A DNA stretch of 64,000 bases from Pararcticibacter amylolyticus (GTDB lineage: Bacteria > Bacteroidota > Bacteroidia > Sphingobacteriales > Sphingobacteriaceae). The stretch covers positions 2,310 to 66,309 of the forward strand of contig NZ_QEAS01000001.1 in assembly GCF_003130405.1 (NCBI RefSeq). The letters are read 5' to 3'. Positions 54,915 to 63,810 of the stretch are shown here, one piece after another (the stretch's first letter is position 1; each line of letters opens with the position of its first letter). The notes below the pieces were generated by a model that was given only the letters and a program-made list of their open reading frames with translations, had not been told where the DNA came from and searched no databases. Position numbers and translations under genes: made by a program.

Positions 54915-56720
54915 TTAAACAAACTTTTTAGCATTTATCTTACGCTCATTTTCTGTCAGGTAGATCTTGCGTAACCGCATGCTCTTAGGAGTAATTTCAA
55001 TATACTCGTCATTCTGAATATATTCCATTGCTTCCTCAAGCGAAAATTTAATTGCGGGAGCAATCCTGACGTTGTCATCACTTCCGGAAGCACGCATGTT
55101 TGTTAACTGCTTGCCTTTTACGACATTTACTACCAGGTCATTATCTCTGATATGCTCACCCATGATCTGGCCTTCATAAACATCTTCGCCCGGTTCCACG
55201 AAGAACCGGCCGCGGTCCTGCAGCTTATCAATAGAATAAGCAGTCGTCTGCCCCTTTTCCATTGACACCAATACTCCGCTCAGCCTTCCGGGGATATTAC
55301 CCTTCCATGGCTCATAAGATTTAAAACGGTGCGCCATAACAGCTTCTCCCGCAGTTGCAGTAAGCACGTTATTTCTAAGTCCGATAATCCCCCTTGAAGG
55401 AATCTCAAATTCGAGATGCTGCAAGTCACCCTTAGGCTCCATCACCAAAAGCTCACCTTTCTTTTGAGTCACAAGCTCAATTACCTTACCGGCAACCTCA
55501 CCCGGAACATCTACGATCAGTGTCTCTACCGGCTCACATTTCACTCCGTCAATTTCCTTAACGATTACCTGCGGCTGACCAACCTGCAGTTCATATCCTT
55601 CACGACGCATCGTTTCTATCAGAACCGACAGGTGAAGAATTCCTCTCCCATACACAAGATATGCATCAGGGGAATCAGTTTCAACCACTTTTAAAGCAAG
55701 GTTCTTCTCCATCTCCTTATGAAGACGGTCACGAAGGTGACGGGATGTCACAAACTTACCTTCCTTGCCAAAAAACGGAGAGTTGTTGATAGTGAACAGC
55801 ATATTCATCGTCGGCTCGTCGATGTGGATCACTTCAAGTTGTTCAGGGTTCTCAAAGTCAGCGATAGTATCACCAATCTCGAAGCCTTCGATACCAACAA
55901 CAGCGCAGATATCACCTGATTTAACTTCCTGAACTTTGATCTTTCCAAGACCTTCAAATGTATACAGCTCTTTAATACGTGACTTCTGTATCTTGCCATC
56001 CCTTTTTACCAGGGATACCGGCATATTCTCCTTTATAAGTCCCCGTGCAACTCTTCCGATAGCGATACGGCCAACAAAGGACGAATAGTCAAGAGAAGTA
56101 ATTTGCATCTGCAGAGTACCTTCATTCACAGGCGCTGCAGGAATATGCTCCAGTATAGCATCCAGCAAAGGAGTGATATCCTCAGTCTGCTTCTTCCAGT
56201 CTGTGCTCATCCAGCCCTGCTTGGAGGATCCGTAAATAACAGGAAACTCAAGCTGTTCCTCTGTCGCTTCAAGATTAAAGAAAAGTTCGAATACAGCCTC
56301 GTGAACTTCGTCAGGACGGCAATTCTCCTTGTCTACCTTATTTATAACTACGATAGGCTTCAAACCTAACGCAAGTGCTTTCTGTGTAACAAAACGGGTT
56401 TGAGGCATTGCACCTTCAAATGCGTCCACCAGAAGTAACACACCGTCCGCCATTTTTAATACCCGCTCCACTTCTCCCCCAAAGTCCGCGTGCCCCGGAG
56501 TATCAATAATATTGATTTTTACTCCTTTGTAGTTTACCGACACATTTTTAGATACGATCGTAATCCCACGCTCACGTTCGAGATCATTGTTATCCAATAT
56601 CAGCTCACCGGTTTCCTGGTTGTCCCTGAATAGCTGGCATGTGTGTAAAATTTTGTCTACCAGAGTAGTTTTACCGTGGTCAACGTGTGCAATAATTGCA
56701 ATATTCCTAATGTTCTGCAT
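54915..56720 (-). CDS. typA: Translational GTPase TypA/BipA
   Basis: From the ATG at 56720 ([19 protein letters not shown]) the protein has 601 residues; an ATG 5 codons upstream exists. The GTPase motifs are [22 protein letters not shown] and [10 protein letters not shown]. Then come EF-Tu-like domain 2, EF-G-like domains, and the TypA-specific C-terminal domain. It binds ribosomes and helps large-subunit assembly and stress response. It is a single-gene unit. Confidence 0.97.
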   Translation of the reverse strand: MQNIRNIAIIAHVDHGKTTLVDKILHTCQLFRDNQETGELILDNNDLERERGITIVSKNVSVNYKGVKINIIDTPGHADFGGEVERVLKMADGVLLLVDAFEGAMPQTRFVTQKALALGLKPIVVINKVDKENCRPDEVHEAVFELFFNLEATEEQLEFPVIYGSSKQGWMSTDWKKQTEDITPLLDAILEHIPAAPVNEGTLQMQITSLDYSSFVGRIAIGRVARGLIKENMPVSLVKRDGKIQKSRIKELYTFEGLGKIKVQEVKSGDICAVVGIEGFEIGDTIADFENPEQLEVIHIDEPTMNMLFTINNSPFFGKEGKFVTSRHLRDRLHKEMEKNLALKVVETDSPDAYLVYGRGILHLSVLIETMRREGYELQVGQPQVIVKEIDGVKCEPVETLIVDVPGEVAGKVIELVTQKKGELLVMEPKGDLQHLEFEIPSRGIIGLRNNVLTATAGEAVMAHRFKSYEPWKGNIPGRLSGVLVSMEKGQTTAYSIDKLQDRGRFFVEPGEDVYEGQIMGEHIRDNDLVVNVVKGKQLTNMRASGSDDNVRIAPAIKFSLEEAMEYIQNDEYIEITPKSMRLRKIYLTENERKINAKKFV

Positions 56721-56745
56721 GAAAAATGCTCTCAAAAAATTTCGG

Positions 56746-56753
56746 CAAAGATA
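56746..56753 (-). promoter_or_regulatory. Candidate -7 element of typA
   Basis: On the minus strand it reads TATCTTTG, a full TAnnTTTG match, 26 bases before the chosen typA start codon. The -33 box is not clear. Confidence 0.5.
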
Positions 56754-56825
56754 CGGTTTTAAATTCGTATTTCAGTGCTTTTGCAAAGCTTAAAAACAAA
56801 TGACAATCAGGCATTAAGATTATTT

Positions 56826-56833
56826 TACCTTTG
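56826..56833 (+). promoter_or_regulatory. Candidate -7 element of the FeoB-associated gene
   Basis: TACCTTTG is a full TAnnTTTG match and ends 4 bases before the ATG at 56838, so the message would be leaderless or nearly so if this box is used. Confidence 0.45.
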
Positions 56834-56837
56834 TGTT

Positions 56838-57008
56838 ATGGGAGCTCAGGAAATTATCGTTACCGGGTTATTTATCATAGCGCTCGGATATATTATCAGA
56901 ATCATCTACAGAAACCTCAATTCCAAAAAAGGTTGCGCATCCGGATGTGGCAAATGCGGCGTCGATTTCTCCGGTATACAGCCATCCCGCCCGGTAAAAG
57001 AAAAGTAG
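56838..57008 (+). CDS. FeoB-associated Cys-rich membrane protein
   Basis: The protein has 56 residues from the ATG at 56838 (MGAQEIIVTGLFIIAL); an earlier in-frame ATG at 56775 would add an unlikely extension. One membrane segment (about 6-25) is followed by the Cys-rich sequence GCASGCGKCGVDF, as in FeoB-associated proteins. Those act with the ferrous iron transporter, but no feoA or feoB is in this window. It is convergent with ispF. Confidence 0.8.
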   Translation: MGAQEIIVTGLFIIALGYIIRIIYRNLNSKKGCASGCGKCGVDFSGIQPSRPVKEK

Positions 57009-57025
57009 AAGCCTGATCGGTTCCT

Positions 57026-57502
57026 TTACTTTTCTATCAGGCACACCGCATGAGCAACTACACCCTCTTCCCTGCCTATAAAGCCCATTTGTTCATTGGT
57101 TGTCGCCTTTATAGACACATCCTCTTCTGAAATACCAATAGCTTCTGCAATATTCTTTTTCATTTGAGATACATGAGGATTGATCTTAGGGGCTTCCAGG
57201 CAGATCATCGCATCGATATTACCTGTACGCCAGCCCTTTTCAGCAAGAAGCCTGACACACTCTTTCAGCAATACAATACTGCTGATCCCTTTCCACCGCT
57301 CATCTTTGTTGGAGAAATGATAACCAATATCACGCAGATTAGCTGCACCCAAAAGGGCGTCGCAAATAGCGTGCAGCAGCACATCTGCATCCGAATGCCC
57401 ATAAGCTCCTGAATGATGATCAAGGGTTACTCCTCCTAATACAAAAGGATGTCCCTCCTTTAGCTGATGAACATCAAATCCAAATCCTACTCTAATCTTC
57501 AT
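57026..57502 (-). CDS. ispF: 2-C-methyl-D-erythritol 2,4-cyclodiphosphate synthase
   Basis: The protein has 158 residues, the usual IspF length. Metal and substrate motifs are GFGFDVHQL (Asp and His), AYGHSDADVLLHAICDALLGA and IKATTNEQMGFIGREEGV. It makes the cyclic diphosphate of the non-mevalonate isoprenoid pathway. Its ATG overlaps the porV stop by 4 bases, so it is probably translated from the porV message. Confidence 0.97.
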   Translation of the reverse strand: MKIRVGFGFDVHQLKEGHPFVLGGVTLDHHSGAYGHSDADVLLHAICDALLGAANLRDIGYHFSNKDERWKGISSIVLLKECVRLLAEKGWRTGNIDAMICLEAPKINPHVSQMKKNIAEAIGISEEDVSIKATTNEQMGFIGREEGVVAHAVCLIEK

Positions 57503-58647
57503 TTTATATTATATGTAAAAGTAAAACGCAGGGTGTTTGCCAGAGGGCTCCGCTGCTGACTCGCGATGAGGTATGAAAAATCAAGGTTAAAACGCCTGTA
57601 ACGAACTCCTCCGCCCAGGGTCAGGTACCGCCTGTCACCTTTATCCGGGTTTTCATAAAAATATCCGGTCCTTAAGGCAAATTGCTTATCATAAATATAT
57701 TCCATGCCAACTGACCACGCGATTTCCTTCAGTTCTTCTGAAAACCCGCCGGGAGCATCGGCAAAAGAGCCGAATATCGCGGCAGGCACCGACTTGTCAG
57801 GATCGCTTCCCTGTATAATGTTCCCATCAGGATCTCTCACCGGCGGAGACGGGACAAGCAGCTTATTCAGGTCCAGGGCAAATGTAAATTCACCTGGTCC
57901 GTCAAAAAGGGTCGCTGCAGTCCCCAGTCTTAAATTGGTTGGCAGAAAAAGTTTCTCACCATTGCCTGAGTATCCTATTTTATTCCCGATATTGGTAATG
58001 CTCGCACCAAAAGCAATGCGGCCATCCCTCCCCCAAAAATTTGCCGGCTGATGATAGTACGCTGAAACATCTGCGGCGAGCGCGGTCCCCGCATCTGTGC
58101 GCTGCCCCTGAAGAAGGACACCGTTAGAAAGATTGGAGTAAACGAACCGGATGTTCGATCCCAGCGAAAACCTCTCACCAAACTTTCTGGCAAAAGAGCC
58201 GTCAATCGCGAATTCATTGGGCGTAAAGGTTCCCGGAACATCATCAGGCCCCTCTCTCAGCTCAATATCCCCCGCAGTAAAATAGCGAAATGATAAGCCT
58301 GCCGTATTCCGGTTATCAATCCTGTAATGTGCACTCATATAAGCCAGATACATATCCGATGCCAGGTTATGCAGCCATGGGCTATATGACAAAGCAACAG
58401 AACAGCTGTCGGGTGTAAAAGCTAACTTGGCTGGATTCCAGTGCGCAGAATTCACATCGGGCGAGGTCGCTGCACCCACCTCACCCATTGCCCCCGACCT
58501 GGCATCTGGCGCAATGAGAAGGAAATCTGCTCCGGTGTCAATGCGTTTCGTTGTAGTGACAGACTGGGCCTGAATGCTTAAAGAAAAAAGCACACAGGCA
58601 ATCCCTGATATGCATCGTTCCATTACCTGAACTTTAACAAACGACAT
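57499..58647 (-). CDS. porV: Type IX secretion outer-membrane protein PorV (LptO)
   Basis: The protein has 382 residues with a signal peptide (cleavage near SIQAQ; Met9 is an alternative start). The N-terminal DTGADFLLIAPDARSGAMGE followed by DVNSAHWNPAKLAF is the PorV hallmark, and the rest is a FadL-type barrel. PorV receives secreted proteins from the type IX translocon and passes them to the PorU sortase. It overlaps ispF and is divergent from gldJ across 226 bases. porU is not in the window. Confidence 0.94.
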   Translation of the reverse strand: MSFVKVQVMERCISGIACVLFSLSIQAQSVTTTKRIDTGADFLLIAPDARSGAMGEVGAATSPDVNSAHWNPAKLAFTPDSCSVALSYSPWLHNLASDMYLAYMSAHYRIDNRNTAGLSFRYFTAGDIELREGPDDVPGTFTPNEFAIDGSFARKFGERFSLGSNIRFVYSNLSNGVLLQGQRTDAGTALAADVSAYYHQPANFWGRDGRIAFGASITNIGNKIGYSGNGEKLFLPTNLRLGTAATLFDGPGEFTFALDLNKLLVPSPPVRDPDGNIIQGSDPDKSVPAAIFGSFADAPGGFSEELKEIAWSVGMEYIYDKQFALRTGYFYENPDKGDRRYLTLGGGVRYRRFNLDFSYLIASQQRSPLANTLRFTFTYNIK

Positions 58648-58817
58648 GCATTAAAAGTATAAATTTTTTACGGAGGAAAACAATTTTTTAAAAAGCGCCG
58701 TATGAATGATACAGGCAAACTTACTATTAAACAATATGTTATTAGTGGAAATTTTAAATACGTGTAACCCACAGAATTAATTAACGTATAAACAGGCAGA
58801 ACACAGTTAATTTGATT

Positions 58818-58849
58818 TTTGTCACGCTGATGATTAATCACTATTTTAG
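58818..58849 (+). promoter_or_regulatory. gldJ promoter candidate
   Basis: TTTG (58818-58821) and TATTTTAG (58842-58849) are separated by 20 bases, a good fit to the Bacteroidota -33/-7 layout with one mismatch in the -7 box. It lies 24 bases before the start codon. Confidence 0.5.
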
Positions 58850-58873
58850 CATTTTTAGCTCTCAAAAAAATAA

Positions 58874-60475
58874 ATGAAAAGATTATCTATACTTTTTACC
58901 GCTGGGATGTGTGCATTGGGATTGCTGGGGACGTCCTGTAAAAGCAAAAGTAGCGGAGTTTCTTCCAAAACAGGTTGGTCCTACAACGATAAAAATAACG
59001 GGGGATTTTCGGTTGCGAGAAAAATAAAACCAGGTCCGGGACCCGGTCTTATCGCAATTGAGGGCGGAACATTTGTTATGGGAGGCAGTCTGAGTCAGGA
59101 TCTCGCCTATGAATATGACAACCTGAGAAGACGAGTTACAGTCGCCTCATTTTATATGGACGAAACAGAGGTTTCCAATGTCGACTGGCGCGAATACCTC
59201 TATTGGATACAGAGAAATTTCCCCGGAGACCGGGAATATTATTACAATGCCATGCCGGATACACTCGTTTGGCGCCGCCCGCTCTCCTATAATGAGCCGT
59301 ATGTAGAAAACTATCTCCGTCACCCCGCCTATCAGGACTATCCTGTAGTGGGAATCAGCTGGGAGCAGGCACGTGAGTATGCAGAGTGGCGTACAGACCG
59401 TGTTAACGAGCAGATCCTGCGGGAAAGAGGCATCCTTCTTGATTATAAAACGCTTGCTGCTAATACAAGAGGCGGAGCAGGTGCAACAGGAGGTGGTGCC
59501 GCCACCAAAGATCCTTTCAACACAGACATTTATCTGAACGGTCAGTATCAGGGTCAGGGCATTGACGGCAAAAGAATGCCAAAGAATTTGAATCCTTCAG
59601 CAAACGCTGCCGGAGCAACTGGCGGTACGGTACCGAGAAGGCCCGTAACCCGGGAAGATGGTGTACTAAAAGAACACTACCGCTTACCCACAGAGGCAGA
59701 ATGGGAATATGCTGCGCTCGCCCTGGCCGGAAACACTCAATATGAAAATATAGAAGATGGAAAGATCTATCCATGGAATGGCCTTGGAGTCCGCTCCGCT
59801 AAGAAGAAAACTCAAGGGATGATCATGGCCAACTTTAAACGTGGAGAGGGTGACAACATGGGTACAGGAGGATATCTGAACGATAAAGCAGACATCACAG
59901 CTCCGGTAAGAGCCTACCTTCCTAACGACTTTGGCTTATACAATATGGCAGGGAATGTGAATGAGTGGGTGGAAGACACATACAGAAAAATGTCATTCGA
60001 AGATTTTGAAGACTTCAATCCTTTCCGTGGTAATCAATACGTGAACAAGAGACTGGAAGACAAGAGCAAATGGACTTACGCTAAAGACAAATACGGCAGG
60101 CCGATAAAAGATGCTGCCCCTTCGCTTAGAAAACAAACCTGGGCTGAGTTGAATGGAACTGCTGACAGTACAGCAACTTCAAATAGTAAACCATTCAATC
60201 CCGATATGAGAGGATTCCAGGATACAGTTAATCATGAACTGTATGGCACGGTAACACTGGTGAACGACAGGTCAAAGGTATTCAAAGGAGGATCATGGAA
60301 TGACCGCGCTTATTGGCTGAACCCTGCAACAAGAAGGTTTATGCAGCAGGATGAAACAAGTGCCGAAGTCGGCTTCAGATGTGCAATGAACATGACGGGA
60401 TCTACAGAGATCTACACTAAAAACAAACCTCATTTCAAACAACCGAAGTCAAGGGCTTCCAGCAGAGCTAAATAA
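58874..60475 (+). CDS. gldJ: Gliding motility / type IX secretion lipoprotein GldJ
   Basis: The protein has 533 residues with a lipoprotein signal peptide (GTSCK, C22). The mature part is a SUMF1/formylglycine-generating-like fold: GLIAIEGGTFVMGGSL, FYMDETEVSNVDWREYL, YPVVGISWEQAREYAEWRTDRVNE, YRLPTEAEWEYAA and GGSWNDRAYW. The TDRVNE segment and N-terminal sequence favour GldJ over GldK. GldJ is needed for stability of the motor-linked GldK and for secretion. It is divergent from porV. Residues about 195-215 are Gly/Ala-rich, probably a loop insertion. Confidence 0.92.
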   Translation: MKRLSILFTAGMCALGLLGTSCKSKSSGVSSKTGWSYNDKNNGGFSVARKIKPGPGPGLIAIEGGTFVMGGSLSQDLAYEYDNLRRRVTVASFYMDETEVSNVDWREYLYWIQRNFPGDREYYYNAMPDTLVWRRPLSYNEPYVENYLRHPAYQDYPVVGISWEQAREYAEWRTDRVNEQILRERGILLDYKTLAANTRGGAGATGGGAATKDPFNTDIYLNGQYQGQGIDGKRMPKNLNPSANAAGATGGTVPRRPVTREDGVLKEHYRLPTEAEWEYAALALAGNTQYENIEDGKIYPWNGLGVRSAKKKTQGMIMANFKRGEGDNMGTGGYLNDKADITAPVRAYLPNDFGLYNMAGNVNEWVEDTYRKMSFEDFEDFNPFRGNQYVNKRLEDKSKWTYAKDKYGRPIKDAAPSLRKQTWAELNGTADSTATSNSKPFNPDMRGFQDTVNHELYGTVTLVNDRSKVFKGGSWNDRAYWLNPATRRFMQQDETSAEVGFRCAMNMTGSTEIYTKNKPHFKQPKSRASSRAK

Positions 60476-60501
60476 GATTTCTTAATGATATATAATATTA
60501 G

Positions 60502-60523
60502 AAAGGGCTTCGGCCCTTTTTTT
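60502..60523 (+). terminator. gldJ terminator
   Basis: AAAGGGC (60502-60508) pairs with GCCCTTT (60513-60519) around a TTCG tetraloop, followed by a run of T residues. It overlaps the end of the convergent DUF4159 gene by two bases. Confidence 0.88.
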
Positions 60524-61187
60524 ATTGGGTAAGGGCGTACTGAACAAGATTAGCGCCCATCTTTAAAGCCTTTTGCCGGGTAGCTTCAGAGTCGCCTGCA
60601 TAAGTTCCATAATCCTCCCACCCATTTCCCAAATCGCATTCATAAGTGTAAAAACAAACAAGCCGTCCTTTATAAACCAACGCGAATCCCTGGGGACGCT
60701 TCGCATCATGTTCATGTATCTTTGGAAGACCTGCAGGAAACTGAAACTTCTGCTTGTATACAAGGTGCTGCGGACTCAGTTCGGTAAAACTCAGCTCAGG
60801 AAGTACCTTCTTCATCTGGGGACGGATGAATTTATCGAGACCGTAATTATCATCAATATGGAGAAATCCCCCACCGGTTAAATACTTCCTGAGGTTTGCC
60901 GCCTCCTGGTCTGTAAAAACCACATTACCGTGTCCGGTCATATAAACAAAAGGATAGTTGAATAACCCCGGGCTACCCGCCTCAACAACCGCTTCTTCCG
61001 TATCAAAATTAGTTCCGATGTTCTTATTACAGAAAGCAACCAGGTTGGTCAACGCAGTACGATTAGCATACCAATCACCTCCACCGTTATACTTCAGGCG
61101 CGCCAGTTTATAGGAAGGCATTGTAAACCCTGCCGGCAGCATGGCGCCCGCAGCAAGAAGCACGCCCATGAATTCACGTCTCTTCAT
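60522..61187 (-). CDS. DUF4159 domain-containing protein
   Basis: The protein has 221 residues. An N-terminal signal-like stretch (residues 2-23; RREFMGVLLAAGAM resembles a twin-arginine motif only loosely) precedes the DUF4159 domain, with FVYMTGHGNVVFTDQEAANL and GGFLHIDDNYGLDKFI. The family has a glutamine-amidotransferase-like fold and unknown function. It is the last gene of the dedA/ppa/CNNM/rsmE unit, 2 bases after rsmE. Confidence 0.88.
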   Translation of the reverse strand: MKRREFMGVLLAAGAMLPAGFTMPSYKLARLKYNGGGDWYANRTALTNLVAFCNKNIGTNFDTEEAVVEAGSPGLFNYPFVYMTGHGNVVFTDQEAANLRKYLTGGGFLHIDDNYGLDKFIRPQMKKVLPELSFTELSPQHLVYKQKFQFPAGLPKIHEHDAKRPQGFALVYKGRLVCFYTYECDLGNGWEDYGTYAGDSEATRQKALKMGANLVQYALTQ

Positions 61188-61189
61188 CT

Positions 61190-61891
61190 CTACCTGTTTA
61201 AGAAATTGACCTCAAAACAAGCTTCAAGGCCGGCAGTCTCTGTACGTAGCCTGGATGTCCCTAAAGATATCGGAACAAAACCTTCTTTCAACGCACTTTC
61301 CAGCTCAGCCGGACTGAAATCTCCCTCCGGTCCTATTAAAATAATATAAGATGATTTAAGTTTTAAGCGTGTATTCAAAGGAGACTTCTCTCCTTCCATA
61401 CAATGAGCAATAAACTTCTGCTCCTGCGAATGGAGATGAATAAAGTCTCTGAACCGAACAGGCTCGTGAAGCACAGGATGATAAGCCTTAATCGACTGCT
61501 TTACAGCGGATGTAATAATTTTGCTCAGCCGGCCGGTTTTAACTTCGCGTCTTTCCGACCTGTCACAGATCAGGGGAGTAACCTCGTCTATACCTATTTC
61601 GGTCGCCTTCTCAAGGAACCACTCGAAGCGCTCAATATTTTTGGTTGGAGCGATGGCTACATGAAGATAATGCTCTCTCTTCCCATAGTCAGGAAGGTGC
61701 TCTTCAATTTCCAGAATCGTTCTCCGGGCATCCGGACTAACGATCCTGGCTTTATAAAAGCCCCCTCTCCCGTCTATAAGATGAATAATATCATCAGTAC
61801 CCAAACGCAAAACCTTAACACAATGCCTGCTCTCTTCCTCACTTAATTCGTATTGGCTGCCGGATATGTCAGGGGTATAGAAAAGATGCAT
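61190..61891 (-). CDS. rsmE: 16S rRNA (uracil(1498)-N(3))-methyltransferase
   Basis: The protein has 233 residues. The N-terminal PUA-like part has EESRHCVKVLRLGTDD, and the SPOUT methyltransferase knot at the C-terminal end has LIGPEGDFSPAELE and LGTSRLRTETAGLEA. It methylates 16S rRNA U1498. It is 11 bases after the CNNM gene and 2 bases before the DUF4159 gene. Confidence 0.96.
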   Translation of the reverse strand: MHLFYTPDISGSQYELSEEESRHCVKVLRLGTDDIIHLIDGRGGFYKARIVSPDARRTILEIEEHLPDYGKREHYLHVAIAPTKNIERFEWFLEKATEIGIDEVTPLICDRSERREVKTGRLSKIITSAVKQSIKAYHPVLHEPVRFRDFIHLHSQEQKFIAHCMEGEKSPLNTRLKLKSSYIILIGPEGDFSPAELESALKEGFVPISLGTSRLRTETAGLEACFEVNFLNR

Positions 61892-61902
61892 ACTGAATAC
61901 TT

Positions 61903-63228
61903 TTAACGTGTATCGATAGTATCTTCGTGATTGATGACAAGGTCTAACTTAACAGACTCAATATTTTGTTCCGTTTTCTTCAGAATAGTTATAACGTAAC
62001 CATAAAACTCCTTCCGTTCACCAACCTCCGGAATCTTTCCGAAAAGATCGCCCACAAGCCCGCCGACAGTATCATAATCCTCATCTTCTGGAAGATCATG
62101 TGGTAAATACTCGTTCACATCGTATATCGGGGCAGAAGCATTCACAATAAATTCATGATCCGACACCTTTTCTACTATCGGCTTTTCCTCATCGAATTCA
62201 TCCTGAATCTCCCCAACCAGCTCCTCAACAATATCTTCCAGCGTAACCATACCGGCAGTACCGCCAAATTCATCAAGAACAATTGCGATTTGAATCCGGC
62301 GTTGCTGAAACTCCTTCATCAGATCGTTAATTTTCTTGGTCTCAGGAATGAAATAAGGCTTACGGATAATATCCTCCAGCACCATTTCTTTTTTTCCGGC
62401 AAGTATGGGCAGGATATCTTTTGCATGAATTACCCCCACAATCTTGTCGATGGTTTCGTCATACACAGGTATCCGGGAATACCCTTCCTTCAGAATAGTA
62501 TCAAGCACTTCCTGCTCTGGCGTACTCTTCTCAATGCCCGATATCTTGGTTCTCGGAACCATGATATTCTTAACGATCCTTTCATTAAAATCGAAAACAT
62601 TTTTAATCAGCTCGTGCTCATTGATGTCGAGTACACCGCTTTCCTTCCCTTGCTCCAGAAGATATTGCAGCTCCTCCGAAGTATGCGCAGCCTCGTGGCC
62701 GTTTACCGTACTGATCCCGATCATTTTCAGGATAAGGTTGGCAAAACCATTTAAAAGCCAGATGAAGGGGCGGAATACTATATAAAAGAAATGAAGAGGC
62801 AGAGATACCCCCATGGTGACACCAATAGGACGCTGGATAGCGATAGACTTTGGTGCAAGTTCGCCAAAAACAATATGTAAAACGGTGATGATAACAAAAG
62901 CAATAATAGGTGCAGCTGTCTTTGTAAAAGAAGCCACAAATAAAGGCCCTGCACCAAATGCATACAGCAGATTACTCAGGAGATGCTCCATTACTTCCTC
63001 TCCTACCCATCCGAGACCAAGAGAAGCAAGCGTCACCCCCAACTGAGTAGCCGCAAGATAGGCATCCAGATGCTGGGTGATATGCTTTGCAGTTTTCCCC
63101 ATCCGGCTGCCCGACTTTGCCTGAATCTCTATCTGAGATGCCCGCACTTTTACAATCGCAAATTCGGCGGCAACAAAGAAACCGTTAAGTAAAACCAGGA
63201 AGAAAGTAAGAAATATCTGGAAGCCCAT
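61903..63228 (-). CDS. CNNM/HlyC-CorC family transporter with CBS domains
   Basis: The protein has 441 residues. An N-terminal DUF21 membrane domain (about 1-190) has FFVAAEFAIVKVRASQIE and ASLGLGWVGEEVMEHL. A CBS pair (about 205-330) has IMVPRTKI and YSRIPVYDETIDKIVGVIHAKD. The CorC_HlyC domain (about 345-430) ends the protein. Such proteins move or sense Mg2+ (or Co2+). It was formerly named hemolysin; toxicity is not implied. It starts 5 bases after ppa. Confidence 0.93.
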   Translation of the reverse strand: MGFQIFLTFFLVLLNGFFVAAEFAIVKVRASQIEIQAKSGSRMGKTAKHITQHLDAYLAATQLGVTLASLGLGWVGEEVMEHLLSNLLYAFGAGPLFVASFTKTAAPIIAFVIITVLHIVFGELAPKSIAIQRPIGVTMGVSLPLHFFYIVFRPFIWLLNGFANLILKMIGISTVNGHEAAHTSEELQYLLEQGKESGVLDINEHELIKNVFDFNERIVKNIMVPRTKISGIEKSTPEQEVLDTILKEGYSRIPVYDETIDKIVGVIHAKDILPILAGKKEMVLEDIIRKPYFIPETKKINDLMKEFQQRRIQIAIVLDEFGGTAGMVTLEDIVEELVGEIQDEFDEEKPIVEKVSDHEFIVNASAPIYDVNEYLPHDLPEDEDYDTVGGLVGDLFGKIPEVGERKEFYGYVITILKKTEQNIESVKLDLVINHEDTIDTR

Positions 63229-63233
63229 CTATC

Positions 63234-63785
63234 TTATAACTTTGGTGCAATCGTGGTGTTATACAACTCTATGCTATCTTTGATCACTTTATAAGCTTCA
63301 TCCCTTCCCATAAGTTGCTCAACTGTCACATTCTTATGTTCCAGGGCTTTATAATCCTGGAAAAAACGCACAATTTCCTTCATTGTATGAGGAGGAAGGC
63401 TCTCAAGATCATCAATATAATTAACCGACATATCATTCTTTGCTACCGCAATGATCTTATCATCCTGCTCTCCGTTATCCACCATATGCATGACACCGAT
63501 TACCTTCGCTTCAATGATAGACATCGGAAACACGTCCACAGAACACAACACAAGAATATCGAGGGGGTCTTCGTCATCACAGTAAGTCTGGGGGATAAAG
63601 CCGTAATTTGCAGGATACATCACCGACGAAAACAAGATCCGGTCAAGCCTCAGCAACCCGGAATCTTTATCAATTTCATACTTACCTTTAGAGCCTTTCG
63701 GAATTTCGATGATAGCGTTAACAAAAACAGGTAATTGATTGCCTGGAGACACTCGGTGCCAGGCATTGTCTTTACTCATAGTCAT
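63234..63785 (-). CDS. ppa: Inorganic pyrophosphatase, family I
   Basis: The protein has 183 residues; Met1 (63785) or Met3 (63779) is the start. The active-site sequences are IEIPKGSKGKYE, YPANYGFIPQTYCDDEDPLDILV and MVDNGEQDDKIIAV, with the Asp residues that bind Mg2+. It hydrolyses pyrophosphate and drives biosynthesis. It lies 25 bases downstream of the partial dedA gene and 5 bases upstream of the CNNM gene. Confidence 0.97.
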   Translation of the reverse strand: MTMSKDNAWHRVSPGNQLPVFVNAIIEIPKGSKGKYEIDKDSGLLRLDRILFSSVMYPANYGFIPQTYCDDEDPLDILVLCSVDVFPMSIIEAKVIGVMHMVDNGEQDDKIIAVAKNDMSVNYIDDLESLPPHTMKEIVRFFQDYKALEHKNVTVEQLMGRDEAYKVIKDSIELYNTTIAPKL

Positions 63786-63810
63786 TTATATTTTCGTTCA
63801 ACTTCTTATT

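Noticed and set aside
62155-62754. 199-codon open frame on the plus strand
   Set aside because: It is antisense to the CNNM/CBS gene. The apparent length comes from codon bias on the coding strand.
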